Assembly (NCBI GenBank): GCA_035610365.1
Contig: CM069434.1
Location: 96,522,806 to 96,586,805 of the forward strand
Length of the DNA: 64,000 nt
From: Aquatica leii
Lineage: Eukaryota; Arthropoda; Insecta; Coleoptera; Lampyridae
Direction: 5' to 3'
In this document: positions 10,131 through 22,895 of the stretch, one piece after another
Layout of the letters: every line of letters starts with the position of its first letter
Position numbering within the stretch: the stretch's first letter is position 1
Translations under genes and position numbers: made by a program
The notes under the pieces: model-generated
Seen by the model: only the letters and a program-made list of their open reading frames with translations
Databases searched by the model: none
What the model was told of the DNA's origin: nothing

Positions 10131-13010
10131 ATCAACATAGGCAGAAGAAAAGCGGTGCACGATCTGCTACAAGGGACCGCCAAAGCTAACAATGTAAATC
10201 TAATAATGATCTCTGAGCCCAACATAAATAAATCCATGGCTGACAACTGGCTAATGGACCCTGAGGGCTTATCGGCCATCGCCATTCTGAATGGATCAAT
10301 GATCATACAAAGATGCGAGACAATGAGGGGGCAGTCGCAGTGGAGATTAACAACTCGTGGCTAAACGTGTTACATTTTGCCAAACGACACCCTCGACGAC
10401 TTCCTCGAACTCCTCGAGGACATCAAGTGCTCACTTAAAACACACAACAAACCCGTTATAGTATCCGGTGACTTCAATGCTAAATCGCCCAGGTGGGGAG
10501 AACACAGAGAGGACGAAAGAAGCCGAACTCTAATGGAGTGGCTAGAGTCACAGGACATGTGCGTGATAAATGTTGGCAATACACCCACTTTCTCCTCACG
10601 CGGGTCCACTTCTATAATCGATGTTACGTGCGCGAGTGCCAGGGTAGCCTCCAAGATCAAGGGATGGAAGGTGATGCATGACGAGTCGCTAAGCGACCAC
10701 AATTACATCACTTATAAAATAACCGCAGATATGCCTCTCCATAACTACCGCCTCTTCTTCCCATCATAAAATATTAATAGACTGAACAAAGAGAAACTCA
10801 GGAACACCTTTGACAGTCTCATACACCTATGCAAAAAAGTAACACCGGAAACCTTGACAGACATAATGATCCAATGCTGCGATGCCAGCATGCCCCTACG
10901 CAAAGAAAACAAGCACAATGCAACTGGGATCTACTAGTGAAACGACGACCTGGAAAATCTTAAAAGGGAATGCCAGCGCGCCAGAAGATCATCGGCAAGA
11001 ACCAATAAAAAAACCAACGGCCGATTAACCACAGAAAACCACCACTACAAAGAGTGTAGGAAGGAACTCCGCAGAGCCATATATGCCGACAAGCGAGCGG
11101 CATGGCTGGAGCTTTGCAAAGCGTAGACCGTGACCCTTGGGGTAAGGGGTATAGGATAGCAACGAAAAGGTTGAGTGAAACACAGCCCGGTGCTCAACCC
11201 AACCAGCAGCAACTGCACACAATAGTTAAAGAGTTATTCCCAGAGAAACCTTCAAGGAATACTTCCAAGTCTCCGATCGCATACCCCACATCCCCATTTA
11301 CAGATGAGGAAATAATTACTTCGGCCAAGAACTTAAATAACAGAAGGGCCCCTGGCCCAGACGGCATTCCGGCAAAAGCTCTGGCGGAGATTGTTATTAA
11401 CAGCCCTGCATCAATTGCCCAACTAATGAATCACCTATTGCAAACACAAACGTTTCCGGACATATAGAAAAAGGCCAGGCTCGTCCTATTTGACAAAGGA
11501 AAAAGGACCTCTGATGGGGCTATCTCCTACAGACCCCTATGTCTATTAAACACATTTGCCAAGATGTTCAAGCATCTTATACTTGAGAAACTAAAATCCA
11601 GCATCGATGCGTCAGGGGGGCTATCTGAGCACCAATTCATTCGCTGCAAGTCCACCATGGATGTCTTAGAAAGGGTTGACCGATGAGCCAGAACGACCCA
11701 AGCAGGCACCTGGAGAACAAGAAGACTATGCGCCCTGACCACGCTAGATGTTAAAAAAGCGTTCAATTCACTAGCGTGGCCAATCATTATAGAAGCCCTT
11801 AAGAGCAAGAAGGTAGATACATATCTTGTGAACATTATAGAAAGCTACCTGAAAAACAGGATTCTAATGATGCAAGGGCCTGATGGCGTGGAATCTTGCC
11901 AGGTGACCTGCGAGGTCCTGCAAGGGTCAGTACTAGGGCCTACCCTATAGAACATCACGTTTGATGCCCTATTGAGGCTGAACTTGGGTTCATCGGCGCA
12001 AATCATCGCCTTTGCGGATGATGTCGCACTCATGTCCAGTGCAAGATCCGAAGACGAGCTCACGATAACAACTAACAAGGCGATAGCTCGGATCGACAAA
12101 TGGATCTCTGACCACGAGCTAGAACTGTCGCCAAACAAGACGGAAGCAATAGTCTTCTCAGGCAGACGCCGTGTGGGCCCCATCACTTTTACCGTCCACA
12201 ATCTGTCTATCGTGCCACACAACCACGTCCGCTACCTTGGCGTCTACCTAGACAAGTACTTAAACTACGGACACCATGTAAAGATGGCAGCCATCAAAGC
12301 TGCCAAAACGGCGGCGGCTATATCTATCATCATGCCAAACGTAGACGGACCGAGTATGTCGAAGCGGCGTCTCGTCTCATCGGTTGTAACATCAAGCATA
12401 CTATATGCAGCGCCCATATAAACCGGGGCCATGGAGATAGGAAAATACCGGGGTATAATCCAAAAAATGCAGAGAAGAGTTTGCATTAAAATCATTATGT
12501 GTTATAGAACTATCGCCACGGAAGCAGCACAATTACTTCCCGGTACTATCTCATGGGACCTCCTAGCTAAGGAAAGACGCAGACTGAGGGAAAGCCTCGG
12601 TACCAGAAAAAAAGCTAGAAGTGAAACGCTCCAACACTGGCAGGCAAGATGGCAAAGTGGTCTAAAGAGCAAATGGAACCGGCGCTTGATTCCCAACATT
12701 GTTCTGTGGCTAGAGAAAAACCACGAGGAATTAAATAACCACTTATCGCAAGCGTTGACAGGGCACGGCTGCTTTGCAAACTACCTGCACGGTATTCAAA
12801 AGAAAAACGACCCATTCTGCATTTACTGTAAGGAAGTGGATGATGTGGAACACACTGTGTTTACCTGCCCACAGTGGACCAGCCTAAGGTACGACATACC
12901 AGACATGACACCGGAGCTCCTAATCCCACAGATGCTGAGTTGCAGGCAAAAATGGGAAAGCATAAATGGGCATGAAAGAAGCAGACTACCTTAGGCTGGA
13001 GAGAAACGAA
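10130..13010 (+). pseudogene. R1-like LINE ORF2: endonuclease, RT, C-terminal finger
   Basis: Endonuclease: LIMISEPNIN (10200), VIVSGDFNAKSPRWG (10460), SIIDVTCASA and ESLSDHNYI (10690). Reverse transcriptase: RRAPGPDGIPAKAL (11345), TLDVKKAFNSLAWP (11745), VLQGSVLGPTL (11915) and catalytic IAFADDVALM (12005). C-terminus: CIYCKEVDDVEHTVFTC (12820), the CCHC finger typical of R1-type LINEs. In-frame stops occur near 11467, 11685, 11948 and 12419, with frameshifts around 10370 and elsewhere in the endonuclease-RT linker. The product would cut target DNA and copy its RNA, but this copy is dead. Codon use is richer in G and C than the host surroundings. Confidence 0.87.
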
Positions 13011-13174
13011 ACTACCGCGGGCCAAGAGTAACAACGACTGGGATTCAGGTGCCGTATTAAAGAGCATCAAAATACCAAGTACGCTATCCCACATAAAAGA
13101 TTTTAATCTGACCATTAAGTAATCAACTTTATGTTTGTGTTCTTCTCTATGTTTGTACCATCAACTCATACACA

Positions 13175-13320
13175 ACTATATACAACAATTTTAAATACAT
13201 GTACAAGCTTTTTATTATACTTTACTTTTATCATTGAGCACAGGACTATATACAATACTTTAAATACATGTACAAGCGTTTTATTATTATATTTTACCTA
13301 TATTAATGAACACAGGACTG
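13175..13320 (+). repeat. Two tandem ~71-bp units in LINE 3' UTR
   Basis: The block TATATACAA...GAGCACAGGAC (13177-13246) is repeated at 13248-13319 with a handful of differences; both contain AAATACATGTACAAGC. Tandem 3' UTR units are common in R1-like and related LINEs and may help RT recognition. That role is inferred. Confidence 0.8.
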
Positions 13321-13448
13321 ATTCCATCTAGCTAGCAAGCCGGTAGAATAACTGGCGATGTAGCTGTAACCTCAGAGCGACCGACGAAAAAACTTGATTG
13401 TGTTCCGATCGCTCTCTAGAACAGGCTGAACCAAGAGGAAAATAAAGC

Positions 13449-13458
13449 GTTTTGGTAA
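13449..13458. repeat. Target-site duplication, right copy
   Basis: GTTTTGGTAA, identical to 9410-9419. It marks the 3' boundary of the R1-like LINE. Confidence 0.8.
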
Positions 13459-15599
13459 GCCCAAGTTTTTCCTCTGGTCGCAATAAATCGTCTTTTGTTT
13501 AAATACACCAAAATGCTCGCATAGTCATTCGTAGTCCATTGCGGCCTTGTATTGCTGTAACCATGTTTGTGCCAGAACTGCGAGGACTTGTAATTCCGGC
13601 GTTACTGAGAACGGTATAACAAGATTAACTGTTACGGTAAGTACCTAAACTTTGTTATGTTAAAAGCATTTTGGTATAGTTTGTGTGTTGTAGGAATTTT
13701 TTCCCGGAACATAACTGTCATTTTAACGTATATAAAAAAAATAATTATCAATTCTGTTTTTTAAGCAGAGAAAGACAGCACTTGAAACTAACGTTGCGAC
13801 CGGTAAGATCGCCATTTTTAAATATCGTATACCATCCTAGTTGTAAATGACTAAATTAACTTTAATTCGTATGTGTTACCTAAACATTAGTTTTGCTAGG
13901 GTAAAAATGCACTTCTATTTTTACGACGCAATTTAATTTCATCGTATTATCATAACCAGTTGGGTCCCCGTCACGTGTCTGCCCTTTGGAATTGATAAAT
14001 TTTTCTTAAGTACATCCGTTTCAAGTTGATAACTTGGAGCACGTTTGAATACAAACACCAACTTTAAAAATTAATTTGGAGTCAAGTCTATTAAATATTT
14101 GTGACATGAACAATTAATCTCGAAAACCCAGTGGCACACCTATGATTGTACCAGTAAAAAAATTTGTTTAGAATAATAATAAACTATACGCAACTTTACC
14201 TGTTTATCATTATATATCTGTTTATTACACTTTCAGCAATTTTAAGGGATTGGTTTGAATATGCCATTAGCTAATAGCATGTCAAAAAAAAAACCATAAG
14301 AATTTTTTTTTATTATCTCATAATTTGTGTTGGTGTTAAACGTAGTTACAAACGAATTAGATATATACCTTGTCACAATTAATTTATGCGCCGAGCTTCC
14401 CGAATTCAATTAAGGTGTCGCAATGGGTGTATCCTCCAATACGTCGTAACGCTTTCCAGAGTAACAAAACTCTTAGCAAATAACAAAATATGCATCCTGT
14501 ATACTTCTTATATTTTGCGCAAGCTTAATTAATTTGTCATAGTCAAAAGTAAAAGAATATGTGTGAGTGACCAAGTTGCTGTGATGATCTCGCGGTCTAA
14601 CCCATAGTTTGTAGTTGTTGGCCTGGTCTTAGGTAGCTCTGCAGATTAGAGTTTGCAGTTTTGGAACTGTTCGTGTTCTTCTTGTACAAGGAAGTTGTGA
14701 CTCAAAACCGTGTCTAACCAAACAGCTACATCGTGGTTGTTAATGGTGAATTTAATGGTGAGCAAACAAATCCCGGTGGCTAAACCGCTTATTGTGGCCA
14801 AGGGGTGCTTAGACCATTCGAGAGTTTTCCGAGTTAGCGTTTCTATATTCTCGCAAGATTGGGCAGTCCCGATGGAAATGTCGTGTTCTGCAGCAGTCGC
14901 ATTGTGATCAGCTGCTGGTTTTTGCTTTGTTTTGTACGGTTTCCAAGACGGCAAATTTGTTTAGAGTTTTTTGGATAGAGTTTGATTCTCCAACGCCATT
15001 TCTATTGCGGTAGCAACTTGAACTAGTTTCAATAGATATGTAGGTTTTGATATTACAAAGTGACGAAGACCCAGTTTTTGTTTTTCTTGCATAAACTATG
15101 ATATTAGTGAATTCTAAGAAACATGAAACAAACTTGGAATAAGTCATCCACGATATAGATGCTTCTTTTATTAATGTTTGTTAAACAAGTTTTAAACGCT
15201 GGTTCTCGGTCATCTGGTTGGCTTTAAAATGTTTTTCAAGCGTTAAGACACATATTGCGGAATCTTCCATAGAATTTCTGCTAAAGGTCTATAGTTCTTT
15301 ATTGGTGTGTGCTAGTAGTAGCTTCGTAAAAACCAACACACTCCAAACTTGTATTTTTCGGCTTAATAAATATTATACGCATTTAACCCGTCATTGTCTC
15401 CTCGAGTAAGTTTTACCCAACGTTTAAGACTGAGATTACTGTTTAGTTTTAGGGTCCAGCCGCCCGCAGCTTTCAACAAAAAAGAAAATTACCTCAAGTA
15501 AGAAATTATCAAAATAGTCACAAATTTTTATTCTGAGTTAATCCACCCTTTACCGCTAAGCACCGAGAAAAATCCACGTTTATGTTGCATTTCTTTTAT

Positions 15600-16045
15600 T
15601 ACAATCTTTTGCATGTAACAATCCAGACCGGTGTCGGAATATATCGCCAATTCGACGCAGCGGTTTTGGTGTTTCAAGCTGCTACTCAGAGTATAATATA
15701 GTATTTTATTGTACAGTAAGCTACGGCGAAGTAGGGTATTTATTTAGTTATTTAACTGCATGTGGCTTATTTTACAATATTTTATTTAATTATTTTTAGT
15801 TAACTAACATTTTCAGTCTCTTTTTAGTCGTAGCTTGACTAACTGGTCTTATCTCCGTCTATTACAATATTGTATACTTTTCCGGCCTACTTGGTTTCAA
15901 CCTGACACGTGAGGGTAAGCCGCAAAGTAGGTACCTCGCTAAACCTCGTGGTCACATAGCATGAACTTGAACCGAGTAGGTTCGGGTGGTTTAGTGGGTT
16001 CACATCCTCAGGTTACAGATATGGTTTAGGTATGTAGACAATACA
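15600..16045. other. No supported gene
   Basis: Interval between the Gypsy fossil and the Penelope-like remnant. It could include an eroded LTR but I could not match two ends. Confidence 0.35.
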
Positions 16046-16049
16046 TTTA

Positions 16050-16930
16050 TAATCTGAAACCATAGTGATCTAGATCACTTCCTGGACATCAAGCCATTCA
16101 TCAAATTCACCATGGGTAAAACAAAAAAGACTTAATACTATTCTTGAACGTTGAAGAAAAATAATGCAATTATCGAGACAGCTGTTTACAGAAAACCACT
16201 AGTCAATATTTGAACCATGCATCCAATGACTTAAAAAAATCAAATACAGAAAAAGGGGCCTAAAACATAATGGTTACCCTAAAAAGATAATAGACGAGTA
16301 TGTAAATGGCTATCAAGATGGAAACGTTTATATACATACAATTATTCATCTAAAGTAACTTTATACTATGAGATGGCTCTGTCATCAAATTCTAATCATG
16401 ATAATAGATGAGTTTTTTTTATAAACACCAAACCAACATAAGCCAGCAACCAAAAAACAAGTACTATTAAAATCGCTACTGAAATGCACATACGCCAGAG
16501 GCTTATCTGAGACGATAAAACCCATGGGAAGAAGTTACAAAATCAATACACTTGTAAGATCATCAACTATTATTAGAAGTATGATTTCTGACACAAGACC
16601 ACTGATCAAAAACTGCATCTACCAAATTCCGTGAGAATGTGGCAGAAACTACTCTTAGAAGTCAGACTGGAAGAACATAATTTATACGCAAAGAGGAGAG
16701 ATATCAAAATTCGGCATTGGAAAACACTCTTGTGAAGAACAACGTAAAATGAAATAGGCTAAAACAATGATCTTACACTGAGAGAACATTGGTACAAAAG
16801 TAGCAGCAGTCTTCAGTAAGAACCAGGAGGCTTTTAGTCAACCAAGTATAGAAATAAGCAACGTGTAGAAACTGTTAATTGGACGGCTGAAAGAATTGAA
16901 GCTACACTACTATTTCGATTGGTTAATTTT
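16050..16930 (+). mobile_element. Penelope-like retroelement remnant
   Basis: Plus-strand fragment with the end of a Penelope-type reverse transcriptase (FIKFTMGK, ETAVYRKP, near 16100-16210), followed by a linker and a GIY-YIG-like endonuclease region near 16610-16720 (KNCIYQIP, ECGRNYS, IKIRHWK), the order typical of endonuclease-bearing Penelope elements. It is eroded with several breaks and lacks the front of the RT. Ends are not defined. Confidence 0.62.
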
Positions 16931-16994
16931 TGTTTTGCTAATTACATTTTGTACGCTTGATCGCTTTATTAATAATGTTTAATGTTTAATTTTT

Positions 16995-17170
16995 TCGTAA
17001 CTTAATTGGTGGTGACTAACTCAGTTGAATCGGCAAGCGGATTACAGCTTACGATGTGTTATCTATAAAGTAAGATTAAAAAGGCACCAAAACGGTAAGA
17101 AACTAGAATGGAAGACACCGTTTACATCTATCCAACACTGAAATACACATGACAAAACACTACAAATATA
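16995..17170. repeat. Dispersed repeat, copy A (LTR-like)
   Basis: Shares a block with 30840-31030: TTCGTAACTTAA at the start, then CTAACTCAGTT/ATAACTCAGTT, a GGCACCAAAACGG/GGTGCCAAAACGG core and a common TATATTTATTT end. A weaker third relative lies near 27600-27870 (GGCGCCAAGACGATG, TATATTTATTTTATCACAG). The core read on the minus strand resembles a tRNA-primer site, so this may be an LTR boundary, but no coding part could be tied to it. Confidence 0.55.
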
Positions 17171-18185
17171 TTTATTTGTAAATTGTAAATTAATTTAAAA
17201 TGAGAAAAAATGCAGAAATACATATACAGTAACAATGAATAATCTTATAAATATCACAGTTATAGCGTTAATACAAGTCTTGACCTCTACACAAACACGT
17301 GTTTTACGTTCTACAAAGACACAAATTAATATAAAAAAAAAGTACTCACGATTGTGCAAAACATTCGAATAGCTATCTGCATGCTTCAACCATCCCCCAA
17401 AATTGCTAAGAAAAATAAAGTAATAATTAGGTATAGGATTATATCACTATTCCTATCGCAGGTGTGTCTTCAAGTTTACTCGAACATCATATGAGATATA
17501 ATAGCTTGTCCCTAGATTATGTTTTGGAAGTGGTTTAATTAACCATTAGCCTTCTTTAGTACGTTATTCTTCTGGTTGTAGTTTCTAGCGGGTCACTCCA
17601 AACTGACCAACACGTGGCGGTGTCCCAAGTCGTTATCACAATTACGGTAAAATCAAAGTAAATCACAAAAATGTGAATATGGGGTAATGCTTTCTTCAGG
17701 AAGGATTTCACAAATGAACGATAATATTACAGCCATTTATAACACGGATGAGTGTGAAAATTTAAAAGTGCTGGGCGCTAACGTTAGAGCATATGCGCAG
17801 CGTACCAAAACCACAAGAAAAATAGTTATCAAGAAGCAACCGCTTCATAGTGTGTGTTTTCTTTGATGTGTCTCTATTTTTTCTGTTTTTTTATTTAACT
17901 GAGGTGTTTGTTATTTATTTTTTTGGTAATAATTTTTTCTGTCGCTTTCTAGAAATATTTTTTTTATTTACGATCAAACTGCACTTATTTCGTTTTTACT
18001 TTTTTGGTTGATATTAAAATAATTTTTTATCGTTACCTTTTCTTCTATGGTTTTTTTTCCGATAACTTTTTTCTTTGTTTACCTTTGCAAAGAGTTTTGG
18101 TATCATGTGCCACTATGACAACATGACCCTATTATTTGCGTAATGACCTTGTTGGTCCGAAGGATTCATTGTACTTTTTGTACAG
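17171..18185. other. No supported gene
   Basis: AT-rich sequence with poly-T stretches around 17880-18080. The short frame at 17195-17389 (-) is low-complexity. Nothing recognised. Confidence 0.4.
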
Positions 18186-18189
18186 TTTC

Positions 18190-19115
18190 AAAAAATGTGG
18201 AAACAGACGCGTTGCAAATTTTAGTGGCAGATCCTCGTGGATACAGTTTAAAGCCGCAGCTACAGATAATGGTTAGAGCAACAAGCAGAAAGTGACGTCT
18301 GTAATAGTGTTCTTACGCGGAAAAGCGCTTGGATTTTTGCAGACTGTTCCCGACTACTTGCACAAAAATTTTACGTTTAGAAATGAGATATGGAGATGCT
18401 CATCTTCAACAAGTGTACCAAGCTCAAATTGAAAGTCAGGTTTAGAAAGCTGCCGAAATTCTTCAAGAGTTTGAGGCTGACATCACTAAACTAACTCGGC
18501 TTGCGTATCCTACAGCACCAGATACCTTCTTAGAGCAGTTGGCTATTCGAACTATTGTAGACGGCTTCCGAGACAGCGAAACGGTTCTCGGGTTAGCTCG
18601 ACTTTTGACCCAATTGACAGAAAAAAGTGCAGAATTTAAATGAAATGAAAACTGCGTAAATGCTTTTTATCAACTAAAACAGACCCTAGTCATTTTGCCG
18701 AGTTTAAGTTATCCAAGAGAGAGGGAAAATTTATTTTGGATACCGACGCAAGCAATCTGGTCATAGGAGCAGTCTGATCGCAGGTGCAAGATAGACAAGA
18801 AAACGTCATTGCGTGTTTTAATAAAGTTTTATCCAGGTCAGAAAGAAATTATTACGTGACTAGGAGGGAGCTGTTAGCAGCCGTCAAGTCCGTAGAACAC
18901 TTCTACAAATATTTGTAAGGACAAAAATTTTTACTGAGGACAGACCACGCCGCGTTAAGATGACTATTGCAGTTCCGTAAGATGATTCGAGAGACTACGA
19001 GAGTATGACTATGATACCGAACACCGTGCCGGAAGCAGTCATCCGAATGCTGATGTCTTGTCCAGAAGATCATGTCCGGCGGACTGCAACCATTGTAAAA
19101 CGCAAGCTGACATAG
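18190..19115 (+). mobile_element. Gypsy fossil, short copy of the 36-kb family
   Basis: Closely resembles two separate parts of the Gypsy element at 35.8-41.8 kb: its gag region (compare 37115-37510) and its RNase H region (compare 39470-39970), which here lie side by side. Broken, with several breaks. It shows that this family is represented at least three times in the window (here, 22.9-26.3 kb and 35.8-41.8 kb). Confidence 0.82.
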
Positions 19116-19359
19116 CTGTAAGCCTTCTGATATTTAAGAATGCTGATATGGAAGAAGGATCATTACATGTAACGGTCGTATGAAGACAAGCAATTGGCCG
19201 TTTTAGCTCTGGAAGATCTGATGCAATTAAAGATGGATTTGCAGAAAGTCATTAAAATTTATCTTATTCTAACCAATATCAAAAAATGGAATTAACTAGT
19301 TGCCGTAGAAAGAGAGCAAATCTGCTAGATAAGATTTACCCGGAACATGGGGCCAAATA

Positions 19360-21430
19360 CAACTGGATGCTAGTTCCTGAATATCAGTAATTCGATTGTA
19401 AATAAAATGTTTTGTGAGATTGGTGGGCCTTTCGTGGGATTGTCGTGGAAGTCAAGTTTATGTAAATCTGGGCGAATGTGAACCTTGTCGATGTAGTCAA
19501 GCGTTTGCGGCTTGTTAGAAATCCACTTATGTAATTTGAAACTAACTTGCATACACACGGCTTAAATGCTCTGACATAAATCTCGAACAAAATCTGAAGA
19601 GTCTGAACCCTATATGAGATCATCCAAATAGAAATCGTTTCCGATGACTTTAGAAACTTCGGGACAGCCAATTCCAAGCTGAACGAGGTTACGAGTTGCC
19701 AAAAAAGAAGCAAACGGTATTCAGATTTTGTGTTGCAAAGGGAGACTGGCGATGGACGCCAAAGAATGCGTTACAATGACTTCTGCAAACACCTGTTGAT
19801 ACATCTTCTCAATGTCAGTAGACATTGCATAGCAAAATTTTCTAAATCGCAATAAAATTGAGAAGAGGTCTTGTATTGCGAGACCAACCATTTGTAAATC
19901 ATTTAAGAAATAGACTATTGTAGTTTGGACTGTTCTATCTTGCATATAAAAAGAAGGACTGAGAAGAACTAAATCGCTCAAAAGTGACGGAGACTGTTTA
20001 AAGAGAATCTGAACGATAAACCGACCATCACAAGCACGTTTAAAGCATTGCAGACGTTTTTTTTTCAACTGAGTATTGCTCAACCTTTCAAAACTTAATT
20101 ATAAAACTGACGTATTCAGAAGAGCGAGAAAGGCAACACATAACTTTGGTATTGTTAATGGGTAGAGATCCACAAACTATCCAACTAAGGTAAGTTTCTT
20201 CTAGAGTTGGAAGGCGTGGGCTAAGATGAATCTCTATGAAAACATCGATCTCTCCAGGCTTGTTATCGTTAAGGTCTGATAAGAGAACTTTTTCGGGAAT
20301 TTGTATGCAACACCTGTCTACACAAAAACCTGGCAGAGTACTTGTAATTCTTTGTATTACTAAAAAAGAAAGTTTAATCTTAAAAAATGAATGGCTTGTC
20401 TGAACTTGTACGTCGCACTTTGCATGTACTAGAGAAGTCGTCGTAGACAATTCTATCACATTAACGTTGACTGCTTTGAGTGGAAGATTAAGTTTTTTAC
20501 ACACATTGGACGTAATAAAGTTGGATTGTGAGCAAAACACGCACAGGAAAAGGACCTTCTTTACAATTAATAATATTTATCTAAGCGGTAGGTAATAATA
20601 CCTGAATGGTGTTCGAATCGACATTATATAACAGGAAACGTGATTAAGAAAGAGTTTATAAGTGACCTTGACTTTTAGACGATTGGGTTTGTCTTGTTTC
20701 AAATTGGGGGTATCAAATAAACCGGCCCTAGAAATTACCAAATGCAGGTAAATTGTTTCCCTTATTGTTTTTAGGGTTTTCTACTCCCTAACTGAGTGAG
20801 AATCGAGTTTGCCAGTCATTAAATGAAATATAAGTGTATTGAGAAGATCTTGTATTCTTGATAACGATTTCAATGCATTGACATGTTTGAATAGCACGTC
20901 ATAAAGATGCTGAAGTTTATTTCGATATTTCTTGCTAAGCGACTCACGATTCAAAACAGATTATATGTGGTTATTAACCAACATTTAGGAATTGTAGCGC
21001 TCGCAGAGACCGTAGTACTCGTTTTCATGTATTACAGTTTTGTACAAGTCTGTATATTCTAACTAGGACTTAATCTTGTTTGAGAATTTTGGGAGATTGA
21101 TAGCAGGAAGCTTGATATTCACTAGATTATGAGTTTAAGGCAACTCGCGCAGTTTAGTGGGTGGAGACACACTTTCTGTTTTTTGGAGGAGAAAGTTGTC
21201 TACACAAATATTTTGTTGTTGCAATTGAATTTTAGTAGGAATTTTTAAATAGTTCTTGAATAGTGAGTTCGTCCGCTAAGTTTTTAGTTTGAACCTGACT
21301 GGGTTAGCCAGTACAGAAATTATAAATTCAACTTCGACTATAGACATTAATCTAGCAAAGATGCTTAGCATTGGTTCAACGGAAGTTCGCTGCCGCTTTA
21401 GAAATTCCATTGCCAGAATTGATATGCATT
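19360..21430 (-). mobile_element. BEL/Pao LTR-retrotransposon fossil
   Basis: Minus-strand remnant. From right to left: gag-like sequence near 21400, an aspartic-protease-like region near 20520 (CSQSNFITSNVCKKL), then reverse transcriptase with the BEL-typical DIEKMYQQV near 19810 and FYLDDLISG near 19640. The family call rests on these wordings. The element is broken, with several breaks, and no LTR pair was identified. Limits are approximate. Confidence 0.75.
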
Positions 21431-21539
21431 GAGAATAAATTGAAAAATATAAATAGATTTAGTACGAAGCCAAATTATATTTGATCATTAATTTAAATTA
21501 ACACAATAAACATTGAATCAATTCAAGTAGTATGAACAA

Positions 21540-22895
21540 TCTTGTTAGTATTAAAGAACAGGAACAATAATAATTGATGAAAGAAGCTTAACGAAAAGAA
21601 CAAAAGGCACTGATAAGGTATAATAAGTTAATAATAAATAGCAAAATATACGGAAGTAATGACGAAGAATGTGTAAAACAACTTCTGACAGAAATGGGAA
21701 AATTAAAAAAACACTCACAACTTAAAAAATTAAATAGCAAAAATCACCAAACAAAGACCCCCTAGTAACTCAGTTACATAAAATAACCTGATAGGGAAAA
21801 AAACTAACTACGAAGGATAAGGACGGAAATAAAAGCAACAACAGAGGCAATGGACAATGATATGGAAAATTATATAAAAAGAAAATAGGAACATAGAACA
21901 TTAGAGGCATAAATAGAAGAGAGATGGAGCTAATTGATCAATTTGAAAGAGCCGGGGTTAAAATGTTAATAGTATCAGAGACCAAAATACCTCCAAGAAC
22001 TGCTTGAAATAGAAAGAGCATGTTAAAGAAAAATCTGAAGCAATAGTTAATAAAACAAAACACTGTATAGACAAAGGAAAATAGGAGAATTGAATTATTA
22101 AAGAGGAAATAGTGACAGTGATAAAAGAAATGAAAAATGGGAAAGCACCTGGCAATGACAGAATCACAACAGAAATGATTAAGAACATAGGGGAAAATGA
22201 AATATAAATACTGTTAAAAAAAATTAATAAAGTCTGGCAAGAAGAGAAAATACCTAGAGAATGGGAAATTGGATTAAGTTGGCCAATATACAAAAATGTC
22301 AAAATTACAGAGGTATAACTCTACTAAATACCCCAATAAAGATCATGGAAAAAATTATAGAAGCGAGACTAAGAAAAGCAGTGGAATCAAAGTTATTGTT
22401 ATTATTTACAATTAAAGAGGTTATAAATAGAACTCTAGCAAGATTAAAAATCAATATTTACTTAGAATTTTTGAATATGAAGAAAGCATTTGACAGTGTG
22501 TCAAAAGCAACAATATGGGAGTGCTTAAGAGAGAAAAACATAAATGAGAAGTTAATCAGGGTCACGAAATGTATGTCTAAAAGACAAGAAACAAGATAAT
22601 AAGCAAGAATGCGAATTCAGAAATTTTTAACACAAACGAAGAATTTAGACAGGTGGATGTCTCAGCCCATTGTTTTTCATGACAGAATTATAAACGAAGT
22701 AACTAGAGAAAAACTAAAGATTGAACCTGTATAAGACTTTATTGAAAGAACACGACTGGGATGGTGGGGACACCTACATAGGATGGAGGAAAAAGCGCAA
22801 ACACGGATTATTTGGGAATCCAAAGCAATAGGCACAAGGAAAAGACGAAGACCAAAACAAACTTGGGATGATACAATTGGAAAAGCTTCTCGATT
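21540..22895 (+). mobile_element. LINE remnant (RTE/CR1-type EN-RT), internally deleted
   Basis: Endonuclease start GTWNIRGINRREMEL...VSETK lies near 21890-21990. The rest of the endonuclease is missing, and RT resumes near 22100 with VIKEMKNGKAPGNDRITTEM, then CQNYRGITLLNTPIKIMEKI (22300) and NMKKAFDSVSKATIWE (22480). The catalytic YADD box is lost. The C-terminal tail near 22740-22890 has ERTRLGWWGHLHRMEE and TWDDTIGKAS, known from insect EN-RT LINE proteins. Frameshifts and stops are frequent. It abuts the minus-strand Gypsy fossil at about 22890-22900. Confidence 0.75.

Larger units (their letters stand above)
9420..13448 (+). mobile_element. R1-like LINE, 5'-truncated, nested in Gypsy fossil
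   Basis: Non-LTR retrotransposon with ORF1 (9420-10130), ORF2 (about 10120-13010) and a 3' UTR ending in an A-rich AAAATAAAG tail. Its limits are set by a perfect 10-bp direct repeat, GTTTTGGTAA, at 9410-9419 and 13449-13458, with Gypsy sequence on both outer sides. ORF1 starts abruptly at the left junction, so the copy is 5'-truncated. G+C content is clearly higher than the surrounding DNA. Clade R1-like is inferred from the ORF2 endonuclease wording and the C-terminal CCHC motif. Confidence 0.88.
7560..15600 (-). mobile_element. Ancient Ty3/Gypsy fossil split by an R1-like LINE
   Basis: Minus-strand Gypsy remnant in two blocks, about 7560-9409 and 13459-15600, separated by the LINE at 9420-13448. 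The right block holds gag-like sequence near 15000, a protease-like region near 14700 and a further pol segment near 13550. The left block holds reverse-transcriptase and RNase H wording (FLGLCNWLK near 8750, WTPVAEDAF near 8680) and an integrase zinc-finger region (VVPLEAQEAVTFAYYDDP near 8260). It is heavily eroded with many breaks, clearly older than the LINE inside it. No LTR pair was recognised. Its outer limits are approximate. Confidence 0.72.
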
